The notes: generated by a model from the sequence alone, not told the origin. Shown: positions 20,870 through 30,741, counted from the first letter of the stretch. The stretch is DNA of 64,000 bases from Lelliottia amnigena (GCA_900635465.1 LR134135.1:1240001-1304000), one strand, 5' to 3'. Numbers and translations are program-made.

Positions 20870-22138
20870 GTGTCAAAGGCAACCGAACAAAACGACAAGC
20901 TTAAGCGAGCGATAATTATCTCGGCAGTGCTGCACGTCATTTTATTTGCAGCGCTGATCTGGAGTTCGTTCGATGAGCATATAGATGCAGCAGCTGGCGG
21001 TGGCGGTGGATCGTCCATCGACGCCGTCATGGTAGATCCTGGTGCGGTAGTGCAAAACTATAACCGTGAGCAACAGCAACAGGCGAGTGCGAAACGTGCT
21101 GAAGAGCAGCGTGACAAACAGGCGCAACAGCAAGCCGAAGAACTGCGTGAAAAGCAGGCGGCGGAGCAAGAGCGCCTGAAACAGCTCGAGAAAGAACGTT
21201 TGCAAGCGCAAGAAGCGGCAAAAGAGCAGGCGGATCAGCAAAAACAAGCTGAAGACGCGGCGAAGAAAGCACAACAGCAGCAGAAGCAAGCTGAAGAGGC
21301 GGCCGCCAAAGCCGCAGCGGATGCAAAAGTGAAAGCAGATGCTCAGGCAAAAGTAGCCGCTGACGCAGCGAAGAAAGCTGCCGCCGATGCGCAAAAACAA
21401 GCCGAAGCGGAAGCCGCTAAAAAAGCAGCTGCTGATGCTCAGAAAAAAGCTGAGGCAGAAGCGGCTAAGAAAGCGGCTGCCGATGCTCAGAAGAAAGCAG
21501 AAGCCGAAGCGGCCAAGAAGGCAGCTCAGGAAGCCGAGAAAAAAGCCACTGCTGATGCGGCTAAGAAAGCTGCAGCAGCAGAGAAAGCCGCCGCAGAAAA
21601 AGCGGCTGCTGCTGAGAAGGCTGCCGCCGATAAAAAAGCGGCTGCTGCAGAAAAAGCTGCCGCAGATAAGAAAGCGGCTGCCGATAAAGCAGCTGCAGCC
21701 AAAGCCGCCGCAGCCAAAAAAGCCGCGGCAGATAAAGCCTCTGCGTCAGATGTTGACGACCTTTTCGGTGATTTAAGCTCAGGTAAGAATGCACCGAAAA
21801 CGGGCGGTGGGGCGAAAGGAAACAATGCGTCACCAGCAGGAAGTGGTAACACTAAGAATAACGGTGCTTCTGGCGCTGAAATCAGTGGTTATGCCGGGCA
21901 GATAAAATCTGCTATTGAAAGTCGATTTTATGATGCCTCATCTTACGCCGGTAAAACGTGTACTTTGCGTATAAAACTGGCGCCAGATGGTATGTTGCTC
22001 GATATTCAGTCCGAAGGGGGCGATCCAGCCTTGTGTACAGCAGCTCTTGCTGCAGCGCGCCAGGCGAAAATGCCAAAACCACCTTCGCAGGCGGTTTACG
22101 AAGTCTTTAAAAATGCACCACTGGACTTCAAACCTTAA
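20870..22138 (+). CDS. tolA: Tol-Pal system protein TolA
   Basis: Links the inner-membrane TolQR motor to TolB and Pal and is also a receptor for group A colicins and filamentous phage. The 422-residue product has an N-terminal transmembrane helix (about 14-34), a very long alanine/lysine/glutamate helical domain (about 60-300) and a C-terminal globular domain (about 320-422) with the YAGQIKSAIESRFYDASSY start and two cysteines. The helical domain contains four near-identical 16-residue repeats. The start is GTG, as in E. coli. Confidence 0.97.
   Translation: MSKATEQNDKLKRAIIISAVLHVILFAALIWSSFDEHIDAAAGGGGGSSIDAVMVDPGAVVQNYNREQQQQASAKRAEEQRDKQAQQQAEELREKQAAEQERLKQLEKERLQAQEAAKEQADQQKQAEDAAKKAQQQQKQAEEAAAKAAADAKVKADAQAKVAADAAKKAAADAQKQAEAEAAKKAAADAQKKAEAEAAKKAAADAQKKAEAEAAKKAAQEAEKKATADAAKKAAAAEKAAAEKAAAAEKAAADKKAAAAEKAAADKKAAADKAAAAKAAAAKKAAADKASASDVDDLFGDLSSGKNAPKTGGGAKGNNASPAGSGNTKNNGASGAEISGYAGQIKSAIESRFYDASSYAGKTCTLRIKLAPDGMLLDIQSEGGDPALCTAALAAARQAKMPKPPSQAVYEVFKNAPLDFKP
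21371..21562 (+). repeat. Four tandem 48-bp units inside tolA
   Basis: Four consecutive units starting at 21371, 21419, 21467 and 21515 encode KKAAADAQKxAEAEAA, the last one diverged (KKAAQEAEKKATADAA). They form the middle of the TolA helical arm, and in-frame gain or loss of units would change arm length without breaking the gene. Confidence 0.85.
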
Positions 22139-22269
22139 GTCATTTTTTCTGTGCAAAGTTGAAAAAATAGGCCAGGTTTAGTCGCAGGGTGTCGGTAGTT
22201 TTGTTTATTTGAGTTTGTTAACATTCTGCTAATTATCGTGGGTAATGTTACTCAGATAAGGGAGATATA

Positions 22270-23562
22270 ATGAAGCAGGCATTACGTGTAGCTGTGAGTT
22301 TCTTTATGCTGTGGGCAGCTGTGCTGCACGCAGAAGTACGTATTGAGATCACCCAAGGGGTGGACTCGGCACGTCCGATTGGTGTTGTTCCGTTCCAGTG
22401 GGCGGGCCCTGGCGCTGCGCCGGAAGACGTTGGTGGTATTGTTTCCGCTGACCTTCGAAACAGCGGCAAATTCAATCCATTGGATCGTTCTCGTCTGCCA
22501 CAACAGCCGGGCACGGCTCAGGAAGTTCAACCTGCCGCCTGGTCTGCGCTGGGTATTGATGCTGTGGTTGTGGGTCAGGTGACTCCGAATCCAGACGGTG
22601 GCTATACCGTAGCCTATCAGTTGGTTGATACCGGTGGTGCGCCAGGTACAGTGTTGGCTCAGAACACTTATAAAGTGAACAAGCAATGGCTGCGCTATGC
22701 GGGTCACACTGCAAGTGATGAAGTGTTCGAGAAACTGACCGGTATTAAAGGCGCTTTCCGTACTCGTATCGCTTATGTGGTTCAGACCAACGGCGGTCAA
22801 TTCCCGTACGAGCTTCGCGTTTCTGACTACGACGGTTACAACCAGTTCACTGTGCATCGCTCTCCGCAACCGCTGATGTCACCGGCCTGGACTCCAGACG
22901 GTTCTAAACTGGCGTACGTGACTTTCGAAAGTGGACGCTCCGCACTGGTTATCCAGACGCTGTCCAATGGCGCTGTCCGTCAGGTTGCTTCGTTCCCGCG
23001 TCACAACGGTGCTCCAGCATTCTCTCCGGACGGCTCCAAGCTGGCGTTTGCCTTGTCTAAAACAGGCAGCCTGAATCTTTATGTCATGGACGTGGGTTCT
23101 GGTCAGATTCGTCAGGTGACCGATGGTCGCAGCAACAACACTGAGCCAACCTGGTTCCCGGACAGCCAGAATCTGGCGTTTACGTCTGACCAGGCAGGTC
23201 GTCCACAGGTTTACAAAGTTAACGTCAATGGCGGTACACCGCAGCGCATTACCTGGGAAGGTTCACAGAACCAGGACGCTGATGTCAGCAGTGACGGTAA
23301 AACGATGGTAATGGTGAGTTCAGCTGGTGGTCAGCAGCACATTGCCAAACAAGATCTGGTGACGGGAGGCGTACAAGTATTGTCGTCAACGTTCCTGGAC
23401 GAAACGCCAAGTCTGGCACCTAACGGCACGATGGTAATCTACAGCTCTTCTCAGGGGATGGGATCCGTGTTGAATCTGGTTTCTACAGATGGGCGTTTCA
23501 AAGCGCGTCTTCCGGCAACTGATGGACAGGTAAAATCACCTGCCTGGTCGCCGTATCTCTAA
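22270..23562 (+). CDS. tolB: Tol-Pal system periplasmic protein TolB
   Basis: Periplasmic protein that binds Pal and TolA. The 430-residue precursor has a signal peptide of about 21 residues ending LHA, so the mature protein begins EVRIEI. A small N-terminal domain is followed by a six-bladed beta-propeller seen as repeated [17 protein letters not shown] motifs. A 131-base gap after tolA may hold its own promoter. GGGAGAT lies before the start. Confidence 0.98.
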   Translation: MKQALRVAVSFFMLWAAVLHAEVRIEITQGVDSARPIGVVPFQWAGPGAAPEDVGGIVSADLRNSGKFNPLDRSRLPQQPGTAQEVQPAAWSALGIDAVVVGQVTPNPDGGYTVAYQLVDTGGAPGTVLAQNTYKVNKQWLRYAGHTASDEVFEKLTGIKGAFRTRIAYVVQTNGGQFPYELRVSDYDGYNQFTVHRSPQPLMSPAWTPDGSKLAYVTFESGRSALVIQTLSNGAVRQVASFPRHNGAPAFSPDGSKLAFALSKTGSLNLYVMDVGSGQIRQVTDGRSNNTEPTWFPDSQNLAFTSDQAGRPQVYKVNVNGGTPQRITWEGSQNQDADVSSDGKTMVMVSSAGGQQHIAKQDLVTGGVQVLSSTFLDETPSLAPNGTMVIYSSSQGMGSVLNLVSTDGRFKARLPATDGQVKSPAWSPYL

Positions 23563-23573
23563 ATAATAATTAA

Positions 23574-24119
<546 letters not shown>

Positions 24120-24128
24120 GAGAATTGC

Positions 24129-24923
24129 ATGAGCAGTAACTTCAGACATCACTTGTTGAGTCTGTCGTTACTGATTGGTATAGCGGCCCCCTGGGCCGCT
24201 TTTGCTCAGGCGCCAATCAGTAGTGTCGGCTCAGGCTCGGTCGAAGACCGCGTCACCCAACTCGAGCGTATTTCTAATGCTCACAGTCAGCTTTTAACCC
24301 AACTTCAGCAGCAACTTTCTGATAACCAAAATGATATTGATTCTCTTCGTGGGCAGATCCAGGAAAGTCAGTATCAGCTAAATCAGGTTGTCGAACGACA
24401 GAAGCAGATTTTGTTGCAGATGGATAGCCTCAGCAGCGGTGCTGCGGGTGCGCAACCTGCTGCTGGAGATCAAACAGGCGCTGCGACAGCAACGCCTGCA
24501 CCGTCAACAGATGCGTCGGCCTCCGCAGGCGCTCCTGTACAAAGCGGTGACGCGAATACTGACTACAATGCAGCGATTGCCCTGGTTCAGGACAAATCTC
24601 GTCAGGACGATGCCATCGCGGCGTTTCAAAGCTTCGTGAAGAAATACCCTGATTCGACTTACCAGCCAAATGCAAATTACTGGCTCGGTCAGCTGAATTA
24701 CAACAAAGGGAAAAAGGATGATGCGGCGTTTTATTTTGCCTCTGTGGTAAAAAATTACCCCAAATCACCTAAAGCATCTGATGCAATGTTTAAGGTCGGC
24801 GTGATCATGCAGGACAAAGGCGATACTGCAAAAGCGAAGGCTGTGTTTCAGCAGGTGGTTAGTAAGTACCCAGGCACTGAAGGCGCTAAACAAGCGCAAA
24901 AACGTCTTGGTTCGATGGGATGA
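24129..24923 (+). CDS. cpoB: Cell division coordinator CpoB
   Basis: Periplasmic protein (formerly YbgF) that couples PBP1B peptidoglycan synthesis to Tol-Pal constriction. The 264-residue precursor has a signal peptide of about 26 residues ending AFA, a coiled coil at about 40-105 that trimerises, a threonine/alanine-rich linker, and three TPR units near the C terminus (DYNAAIALV, NANYWLGQLNYNKG, AMFKVGVIMQDKGD). It starts nine bases after pal. Confidence 0.96.
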   Translation: MSSNFRHHLLSLSLLIGIAAPWAAFAQAPISSVGSGSVEDRVTQLERISNAHSQLLTQLQQQLSDNQNDIDSLRGQIQESQYQLNQVVERQKQILLQMDSLSSGAAGAQPAAGDQTGAATATPAPSTDASASAGAPVQSGDANTDYNAAIALVQDKSRQDDAIAAFQSFVKKYPDSTYQPNANYWLGQLNYNKGKKDDAAFYFASVVKNYPKSPKASDAMFKVGVIMQDKGDTAKAKAVFQQVVSKYPGTEGAKQAQKRLGSMG

Positions 24924-24931
24924 GTATCGCA

Positions 24932-24959
24932 TGACCAGAAATCGCGTTTTTTCTGGTCG
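24932..24959 (+). terminator. Hairpin after cpoB
   Basis: GACCAGAAA and TTTCTGGTC form a nine-pair stem just after the cpoB stop. No T run follows, so termination here would be weak or would need a helper factor. Confidence 0.4.
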
Positions 24960-25006
24960 TGCCGCCTGATTCGTAAGCAGTTAAGTGATCTTCATCGAAA
25001 TTTTTG

Positions 25007-25034
25007 TTGCGCTCAATTCTTAAATCAGTAATAT
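25007..25034 (+). promoter_or_regulatory. Promoter of the tRNA operon
   Basis: A -35 TTGCGC and a -10 TAATAT are separated by 16 bases and followed by a GC-rich discriminator (GCCGCCG). This discriminator is typical of stable-RNA promoters under stringent control. The first tRNA begins about 50 bases downstream. Confidence 0.65.
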
Positions 25035-25084
25035 ATGCCGCCGTTGCCAAGGGATATCAAACACCCTAAAAGCAGCAAAATAGT

Positions 25085-25160
25085 GGGTCGTTAGCTCAGT
25101 TGGTAGAGCAGTTGACTTTTAATCAATTGGTCGCAGGTTCGAATCCTGCACGACCCACCA
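25085..25160 (+). tRNA. lysT: tRNA-Lys (anticodon TTT), copy 1
   Basis: 76 bases with encoded CCA. The acceptor stem GGGTCGT pairs with ACGACCC, the anticodon TTT is at 25118-25120, and GGTTCGAATCC forms the T arm. First of four identical lysine tRNAs in this operon. Confidence 0.97.
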
Positions 25161-25194
25161 ATCGTTCTGGTGGAACACGATAGTAAAACGTAAA

Positions 25195-25257
25195 GGGTAA
25201 CGTTGCATCAGCAACGGCACGTAGGGCAAGGCGAAGCCGAGTCATCCTGAACGAGCC
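25195..25257 (+). repeat. tRNA-operon spacer repeat, copy A
   Basis: Has the order GGTAACGTTGC, AGCAACGG, AGGGCAAGGCGAAGCCGAGTCATCCTG, then ACGAGCCA; it shares GCCGAGTCATCC with copies B and C and GTAACGTTGC-type sequence with B. GTTGC/GCAAC and GGC/GCC pairs suggest RNA hairpins. Function unknown. Confidence 0.6.
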
Positions 25258-25282
25258 ACTACTAAAAATTACAGCAGTACAA

Positions 25283-25358
25283 GGGTGATTAGCTCAGTTG
25301 GTAGAGCACCTCCTTTACACGGAGGGGGTCGGCGGTTCGAGCCCGTCATCACCCACCA
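25283..25358 (+). tRNA. valT: tRNA-Val (anticodon TAC)
   Basis: 76 bases with encoded CCA. The acceptor stem GGGTGAT pairs with ATCACCC, and the anticodon TAC is at 25316-25318. Second tRNA of the operon, as in the E. coli lysT-valT order. Confidence 0.97.
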
Positions 25359-25361
25359 TTT

Positions 25362-25437
25362 GGGTCGTTAGCTCAGTTGGTAGAGCAGTTGACTTTTAAT
25401 CAATTGGTCGCAGGTTCGAATCCTGCACGACCCACCA
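25362..25437 (+). tRNA. lysW: tRNA-Lys (anticodon TTT), copy 2
   Basis: Sequence identical to copy 1, beginning only three bases after the valine tRNA. Encoded CCA. The gene symbol follows the E. coli order only. Confidence 0.97.
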
Positions 25438-25468
25438 ATTTAACATCTGACTAAGATGTTAGACGTGA

Positions 25469-25536
25469 AGGATAACGTTGCGAAAGCAATGGCCCGAAGG
25501 GCGAGGCCAAGCCGAGTCATCCAGCACGACCCACCA
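25469..25536 (+). repeat. tRNA-operon spacer repeat, copy B, ending in a copied tRNA-Lys tail
   Basis: GGATAACGTTGC...AGCAATGGCCCG, GGGCGAGGCCAAGCCGAGTCATCC is followed by GCACGACCCACCA (25524-25536), identical to the last 13 bases of the flanking tRNA-Lys genes. It looks like a relic in which a tRNA 3' end was duplicated together with its downstream sequence. Confidence 0.65.
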
Positions 25537-25577
25537 ATTTATATTGGTAAAAAGTAAAATTCAGGCAGCACCCGAAT

Positions 25578-25653
25578 GGGTCGTTAGCTCAGTTGGTAGA
25601 GCAGTTGACTTTTAATCAATTGGTCGCAGGTTCGAATCCTGCACGACCCACCA
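25578..25653 (+). tRNA. tRNA-Lys (anticodon TTT), copy 3
   Basis: Sequence identical to copies 1 and 2, with encoded CCA. It follows the spacer that contains repeat copy B. Confidence 0.97.
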
Positions 25654-25683
25654 GCCTGAATAAAGAGAAGTAAATCCCGAAAG

Positions 25684-25759
25684 GGGTCGTTAGCTCAGTT
25701 GGTAGAGCAGTTGACTTTTAATCAATTGGTCGCAGGTTCGAATCCTGCACGACCCACCA
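25684..25759 (+). tRNA. tRNA-Lys (anticodon TTT), copy 4
   Basis: Identical to the other three lysine tRNAs, with encoded CCA. Last gene of the operon; a terminator follows within ten bases. Confidence 0.97.
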
Positions 25760-25763
25760 ATGT

Positions 25764-25792
25764 AAAAAAGCGCCCTAAAGGCGCTTTTTTGC
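25764..25792 (+). terminator. Terminator of the tRNA operon
   Basis: Stem AAGCGCC/GGCGCTT with loop CTAAA, followed by T residues. It lies directly after the last tRNA-Lys. Confidence 0.88.
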
Positions 25793-25800
25793 TATCTGCG

Positions 25801-25903
25801 CTTTGAAAGATTCGAACCTACAGCAGGTTCGAGCCGAACGCAGTGATCCTCTGGTGACGGCCCGGAGAGTGGACAAAGCCGAGTCATCCTTCACAACCCG
25901 CCA
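25801..25903 (+). repeat. tRNA-operon spacer repeat, copy C, beyond the terminator
   Basis: GGCCCGGAGAGTGGACAAAGCCGAGTCATCC and then CACAACCCGCCA, a decayed form of copies A and B including the tRNA tail. Upstream GATTCGAACCT/AGGTTCGAG form a hairpin that resembles T-arm sequence. It may mark the former end of a longer tRNA array; E. coli carries more tRNAs at this locus. Confidence 0.5.
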
Positions 25904-25965
25904 ATGCAAAAAGGCATCTATTTGCTTTTCAATTCCTGTGACTTTTCACCTCAAATTCGCTATCT

Positions 25966-25983
25966 TGTTTAGTATATAAAACA
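25966..25983. promoter_or_regulatory. NadR operator of nadA-pnuC
   Basis: TGTTTA-N6-AAAACA matches the NadR box TGTTTA-N6-TAAACA with one mismatch and overlaps a TATATAAA -10-like stretch about 75 bases before nadA. NadR represses NAD synthesis genes when NAD is plentiful. Confidence 0.75.
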
Positions 25984-26056
25984 TGATCGCTGACCCTTTT
26001 GCTAAGTTCCTTGGAAATAACGCAAAACGGTTAAGCCAGCAAAACGAGATGCAATG

Positions 26057-27100
26057 ATGAGCGTGATGTTTGATCCAGAGGCCGCAATCTATCCTTTTCC
26101 GCCTAAACCTGTGCCGTTAAATCTGGACGAAAAACAGTTTTACCGCGAAAAAATCAAACGTTTGCTAAAAGAACGTAACGCCGTGATGGTGGCGCATTAT
26201 TACACCGATCCTGAAATTCAACAGCTGGCTGAAGAGACGGGCGGATGTATTTCTGACTCTCTTGAGATGGCGCGTTTTGGGGCAAAACATTCTGCGTCAA
26301 CGCTTCTGGTGGCTGGCGTTCGCTTTATGGGCGAGACGGCGAAAATTCTGAGTCCTGAAAAAACTATTTTGATGCCGACGCTGAATGCGGAATGCTCCCT
26401 TGATCTAGGGTGCCCTATCGAAGAGTTCAGCGCATTTTGCGATGCGCATCCTGACCGAACTGTCGTGGTCTATGCAAATACTTCCGCCGCGGTCAAAGCC
26501 CGTGCTGACTGGGTTGTCACCTCCAGTATTGCCGTCGAGCTGATTGAACATCTTGATAGCCTGGGCCAGAAGATCATTTGGGCGCCAGATAAACATCTGG
26601 GAAACTATGTGCAAAAGCAAACGGGCGCAGACGTGCTTTGCTGGCAGGGCGCCTGTATCGTCCATGACGAGTTTAAAACCCAGGCACTGGCACGCATGAA
26701 GGCGCTGTATCCCGAAGCCGCCATTCTGGTTCATCCAGAGTCACCCCAGTCGATTGTCGACATGGCGGATGCCGTGGGTTCTACCAGCCAACTGATCAAC
26801 GCGGCAAAAACGTTACCGCAGCAGAAGCTTATCGTCGCCACCGATCGCGGTATTTTTTATAAGATGCAGCAAGCGGTGCCGGAAAAAGAGCTGTTTGAAG
26901 CTCCTACTGCCGGGGAAGGGGCAACTTGTCGCAGCTGTGCGCATTGTCCCTGGATGGCGATGAACGGGCTTAAAGCGATTGCCGACGGCCTGGAGTCTGG
27001 CGGCGCGGCACACGAAATCCATGTTGATGCAGCTTTGCGTGAAGGCGCATTACTTCCGCTTAACCGCATGCTGGAATTTGCGGCTACACTACGTTCTTGA
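26057..27100 (+). CDS. nadA: Quinolinate synthase
   Basis: Condenses iminoaspartate with dihydroxyacetone phosphate to quinolinate in NAD synthesis, using a 4Fe-4S cluster. The 347-residue protein has the cluster cysteines in [10 protein letters not shown] (about 113), [11 protein letters not shown] (about 200) and [10 protein letters not shown] (about 297). Two ATG codons stand in tandem; the second gives the E. coli length. It heads the nadA-pnuC operon under a NadR operator. Confidence 0.97.
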   Translation: MSVMFDPEAAIYPFPPKPVPLNLDEKQFYREKIKRLLKERNAVMVAHYYTDPEIQQLAEETGGCISDSLEMARFGAKHSASTLLVAGVRFMGETAKILSPEKTILMPTLNAECSLDLGCPIEEFSAFCDAHPDRTVVVYANTSAAVKARADWVVTSSIAVELIEHLDSLGQKIIWAPDKHLGNYVQKQTGADVLCWQGACIVHDEFKTQALARMKALYPEAAILVHPESPQSIVDMADAVGSTSQLINAAKTLPQQKLIVATDRGIFYKMQQAVPEKELFEAPTAGEGATCRSCAHCPWMAMNGLKAIADGLESGGAAHEIHVDAALREGALLPLNRMLEFAATLRS

Positions 27101-27136
27101 TTTAAGACAACGCGTTATACGCGCTCAGGGGAAGAG

Positions 27137-27856
27137 ATGGATTTTTTTAGCACGCAGAACATTCTGGTTCATATCCCGATCGGGACGGGGGGCTACGATC
27201 TGTCATGGATTGAAGCTGTCGGCACTATCGCGGGCCTGCTCTGTATCTGGTTAGCGAGTCTGGAGAAGATCAGTAACTATGCGTTCGGCCTGGTTAACGT
27301 GACGCTCTTTGCGATTATTTTTTTCCAGATTCAGCTCTATGCCAGTCTTTTGCTGCAGCTGTTTTTCTTTGCCGCCAATATTTACGGCTGGTACGCATGG
27401 TCCCGGCAAAACAGCCAGCAGGAGGCAGAACTGCAAATTCGCTGGCTGCCCCTGCCTAAGGCCATCGCCTGGCTTGCGGCATGCGTCGTCGCCATCGGTC
27501 TGATGACGGTCTACATCAACCCGGTATTTGGTTATCTTACGCGCATTGCCGTCTCGGTAATGAGCAGCCTTGGACTCAACGTAACAATGCCTGAGCTGCA
27601 GCCTGACGCCTTCCCGTTCTGGGACTCCTGCATGATGGTGCTTTCCATTGCAGCGATGATTTTGATGACGCGAAAATACGTCGAAAACTGGCTGCTGTGG
27701 GTCATCATCAATGTGATAAGCGTGGTGATCTTTGCATTGCAGGGTGTTTACGCGATGTCGCTGGAATATATGCTTCTCACGTTTATTGCCCTCAACGGCA
27801 GCCGGATGTGGATTAACAGCGCGCGCCAGCGTGGCTCACGCGCGCTTTCCCGTTAA
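27137..27856 (+). CDS. pnuC: Nicotinamide riboside transporter PnuC
   Basis: Inner-membrane carrier for nicotinamide riboside, with uptake driven by phosphorylation inside the cell. It has 239 residues with about seven transmembrane helices. The family motif WxxWxR region is seen in [11 protein letters not shown] near residue 85, and the C-terminal [21 protein letters not shown] block is conserved. It follows nadA by 36 bases. Its stop codon overlaps the stop of the convergent zitB gene. Confidence 0.96.
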   Translation: MDFFSTQNILVHIPIGTGGYDLSWIEAVGTIAGLLCIWLASLEKISNYAFGLVNVTLFAIIFFQIQLYASLLLQLFFFAANIYGWYAWSRQNSQQEAELQIRWLPLPKAIAWLAACVVAIGLMTVYINPVFGYLTRIAVSVMSSLGLNVTMPELQPDAFPFWDSCMMVLSIAAMILMTRKYVENWLLWVIINVISVVIFALQGVYAMSLEYMLLTFIALNGSRMWINSARQRGSRALSR

Positions 27857-28792
27857 TGATGGTGATGATGTGAATGATCGGGCTGCGTCTCATTGAGGTG
27901 GCAGTCCGGTCCATTACAGGGCTGATACTCCATTTGAATGGTGACGTGTGAAATAGTGTAGTGATGTTCGAGAAAGTGCTGAATGCGCCCCAGCAAGGCA
28001 TCATGGTCATGGGGAGGAACAACCTGAACGTGCAGCGTCATGACAGGTTTCTCGCCCACCTGCCAGACGTGAACGTGGTGAACATCACGCACTTCCGGGA
28101 TGGAGCGAGACAGATTGCGTTTCAGCGCAGGAATATCCATCGAAACCGGCGCACCTTCCAGCAGTTCATTCACGCTCTCCCCGCAACAAACCCCAGGCGC
28201 TACGTAAGACCAGACAGGACACCAGCACCGACAAAATCGGGTCAACGGGTGTCCAGCCGGTATAGATAATCACCAGCGCCGCCACAATGGCACCCACCGA
28301 CCCGAGCAAATCGCCCAGGACATGCAGCGCCGCTGCGCGCACGTTAAGGTTCTTCTCCCCACTGCCACGATGCAAAATCCAGAATGCGGCGATATTGGCC
28401 AGTAATCCTGCAACGGCAATCATCATCATCGTCATTCCAGCGATAGGTTGCGGATGGCGAAAACGCTGGAAAGCTTCCCACACAATCAAAATCGTTATGA
28501 CGACCAGCGCGATAGCATTGACGAAAGCCGCGAGCGTCGTGAGCCTAAGCCAGCCGAAAGTATGGCGCGTATTGGGCGGGCGACGGGAAAAGTGTACTGC
28601 GATGAGGGCGAAAAGCAGCGCGGCGGCGTCGGTGAGCATATGGCCCGCGTCGGCCAGCAAAGCCAGCGAGCCAGAGATCAGCCCGCCAATCACCTCGACC
28701 ACCATAAAGGTCGCAGTAATGCCAAACGCGAGCATTAAGCGCTTAGCGTTGTCGTCCCGCGGCGAATCCGAGTGAGAATGTGCATGCGCCAT
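27853..28792 (-). pseudogene. zitB: Zinc efflux transporter ZitB, one frameshift
   Basis: ZitB is a cation diffusion facilitator that exports zinc. The start MAHAHSHS at 28792 and the [17 protein letters not shown] metal-site helix are intact, but the frame stops soon after [11 protein letters not shown] because of one extra C on the plus strand (G on the coding strand) in the run at 28179-28182. The next frame continues with [10 protein letters not shown] and ends with a histidine-rich tail at 27853. Removing one base restores 312 codons, against 313 in E. coli. As read, the product lacks the cytoplasmic C-terminal domain that dimerises and binds zinc. Confidence 0.88.
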
Positions 28793-28847
28793 GAAAATGT
28801 CCTGATGAGTGAGTATTTTACAGATTGATTTTTTAGCATTTTGCACA

Positions 28848-28880
28848 AAAAAGAAAGGAGAGCTTCAGCTCTCCTTTTAT
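28848..28880 (-). terminator. Terminator of ybgS
   Basis: AAGGAGAGC-TTCA-GCTCTCCTT hairpin with a T-rich tract on the minus strand, between the ybgS stop and the zitB start. Confidence 0.75.
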
Positions 28881-28910
28881 CTTCAGGGGAAATATTCGTG
28901 ACGTAACCCG

Positions 28911-29309
28911 TTATTGGGTTGTACCGTCCGTTTTGGTGTCTACTTCGCTGTTGTCACCGCTGCCGGTTTCCACTTTTTTGTTCATATCAGGGCATTTACC
29001 GTCTTTACACATTGAGTTTTTGTGCACTTCGTCTTTGGTCATGCCGTCATGGTTCATCGTGCCTGAATCGGTAACGTTCGGATGCAGCATCGTTCCGCTG
29101 CTGTTACCGCTACCTGTATTGATATTATTGTTATCAACATTATTAGGAGCAACGTTCTGTTTAGCATCCGGTGCAACCTGGCCCGCGCTGGCTGCAGCGT
29201 TGGCCTGTCCATTGTTATCAGAACTCGATGCATCGGCTGCCAGTGCGGCGCCGCTTGCCATTGTCAGCGTTGCTGTCAGGAAAAGAGTTGCCAGTTTAGT
29301 CATTTTCAT
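28911..29309 (-). CDS. ybgS: Homeobox-like protein YbgS (small secreted protein)
   Basis: A 132-residue protein of unknown function with a clear signal peptide of 24 residues ([15 protein letters not shown]... ALA). The mature part is low-complexity, rich in Asn, Ser, Gly and Asp, with the conserved segment [23 protein letters not shown] carrying two cysteines and a DTKTDGTTQ tail. The E. coli homologue is a few residues shorter in the Asn/Ser-rich middle. Probably periplasmic. Confidence 0.9.
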   Translation of the reverse strand: MKMTKLATLFLTATLTMASGAALAADASSSDNNGQANAAASAGQVAPDAKQNVAPNNVDNNNINTGSGNSSGTMLHPNVTDSGTMNHDGMTKDEVHKNSMCKDGKCPDMNKKVETGSGDNSEVDTKTDGTTQ

Positions 29310-29541
29310 CGTGATGCTCCTGTTCTGGTTGTTATTTGCTGGATAACGTCGTCCAACAGTGCACAGGCGAAAGAGGGTTTCGCTCAGTGGTGAAAGATTC
29401 TGATTTCTGGCGTTATGTCAGAATAGAATCATGTTAAAACATATAAACAAAGTCGTTACATTTAAAAAGTGTAGGTTACATCTCGCTTTTCGCTACTTTG
29501 TGGCGTTTATTAGCGTAATTCCAGGAATTATCCGTGAGAAG

Positions 29542-29559
29542 TGTAAAAGCCCGTTTACA
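29542..29559. promoter_or_regulatory. TyrR box of aroG
   Basis: TGTAAA-N6-TTTACA is a perfect TyrR box, extended by G/C on either side. TyrR with phenylalanine represses aroG in E. coli from a site in the same position. Confidence 0.85.
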
Positions 29560-29629
29560 CTTCCTGGCCGACAAGTTAGATTGAAAGGATTGCATTCATT
29601 ACCAAATATATGGCAAAGCCGGAACGATC

Positions 29630-30682
29630 ATGAATTATCAGAATGACGATTTACGTATCAAAGAGATCAATGAGTTATTACCCCCTGTCGCACTCCTTGA
29701 AAAATTCCCCGCCACTGAAAACGCTGCGAATACCGTTTCTCATGCCCGTAAAGCGATCCACAAAATCCTTAACGGCAATGACGATCGTTTGCTGGTCGTC
29801 ATCGGTCCCTGTTCCATTCACGATCCCGCAGCGGCGAAAGAGTATGCCGCGCGTCTGCTCGCGCTTCGCGAAGAGCTGAAAGGTGAGCTGGAAGTGGTCA
29901 TGCGTGTCTATTTCGAAAAGCCGCGCACCACGGTGGGCTGGAAAGGGCTGATCAACGATCCGCACATGGACAACAGTTTCCAGATCAACGACGGACTGCG
30001 TATTGCGCGCAAACTGCTGTTGGAAATCAACGATGCTGGCCTGCCTGCGGCGGGTGAGTTCCTGGATATGATCACTCCGCAATACCTTGCCGATTTGATG
30101 AGCTGGGGTGCCATTGGTGCCCGAACCACCGAATCCCAGGTACACCGCGAATTGGCGTCAGGTTTGTCTTGCCCCGTTGGTTTTAAAAACGGAACGGACG
30201 GCACGATTAAAGTGGCTATTGATGCGATCAACGCCGCGGGTGCGCCGCACTGCTTCCTGTCCGTGACCAAATGGGGTCACTCCGCGATTGTGAATACCAG
30301 CGGTAATGGCGACTGCCACATTATTTTGCGTGGCGGTAAAGAGCCAAACTACAGCGCTAAGCATGTTGAAGAAGTCAAAGCGGGGCTGGAAAAAGCGGGC
30401 CTTTCTGCGAACGTGATGATTGATTTCAGCCATGCTAACTCCAGCAAACAGTTCAAAAAACAGATGGACGTCGGCGCCGATGTTTGCCAGCAACTGGTTA
30501 ACGGCGAAAAAGCGGTGATTGGCGTGATGATTGAGAGCCATCTGGTCGAGGGTAATCAGAATCTGGAGAGCGGTGAACCGCTGGTCTACGGCAAGAGCGT
30601 GACGGATGCTTGTATTGGCTGGGATGATACCGATACGCTTCTGCGCCAATTGGCCGATGCGGTAAAAGCGCGTCGCGGGTAA
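29630..30682 (+). CDS. aroG: DAHP synthase, phenylalanine-sensitive
   Basis: First enzyme of the shikimate pathway; condenses phosphoenolpyruvate with erythrose 4-phosphate. The 350-residue class I enzyme has VIGPCSIHDPAAAKEYA near residues 57-72, the EKPRTTVGWKG loop, GAIGARTTESQVHRELASG and DFSHANSSKQ, which bind substrate and metal. The phenylalanine-feedback isoform is assigned by close match to AroG rather than AroF or AroH. A TyrR box lies about 70 bases upstream. Confidence 0.97.
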   Translation: MNYQNDDLRIKEINELLPPVALLEKFPATENAANTVSHARKAIHKILNGNDDRLLVVIGPCSIHDPAAAKEYAARLLALREELKGELEVVMRVYFEKPRTTVGWKGLINDPHMDNSFQINDGLRIARKLLLEINDAGLPAAGEFLDMITPQYLADLMSWGAIGARTTESQVHRELASGLSCPVGFKNGTDGTIKVAIDAINAAGAPHCFLSVTKWGHSAIVNTSGNGDCHIILRGGKEPNYSAKHVEEVKAGLEKAGLSANVMIDFSHANSSKQFKKQMDVGADVCQQLVNGEKAVIGVMIESHLVEGNQNLESGEPLVYGKSVTDACIGWDDTDTLLRQLADAVKARRG

Positions 30683-30696
30683 TTATCCGGACAAAT

Positions 30697-30728
30697 AAAA
30701 AAGCGTGGATTGCTCCACGCTTTTTTTT
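30697..30728. terminator. Bidirectional terminator between aroG and gpmA
   Basis: AAGCGTGGA/TCCACGCTT stem, with A residues before and a run of T after, serving the convergent genes aroG and gpmA. Confidence 0.88.
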
Positions 30729-30741
30729 ACTCTGGCGAAAA

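Noticed and set aside
25085..25759. Regularly spaced identical repeats that could suggest a CRISPR array
   Set aside because: The repeats are full tRNA genes of 76 bases with cloverleaf structure; spacers vary widely in length and there are no cas genes.
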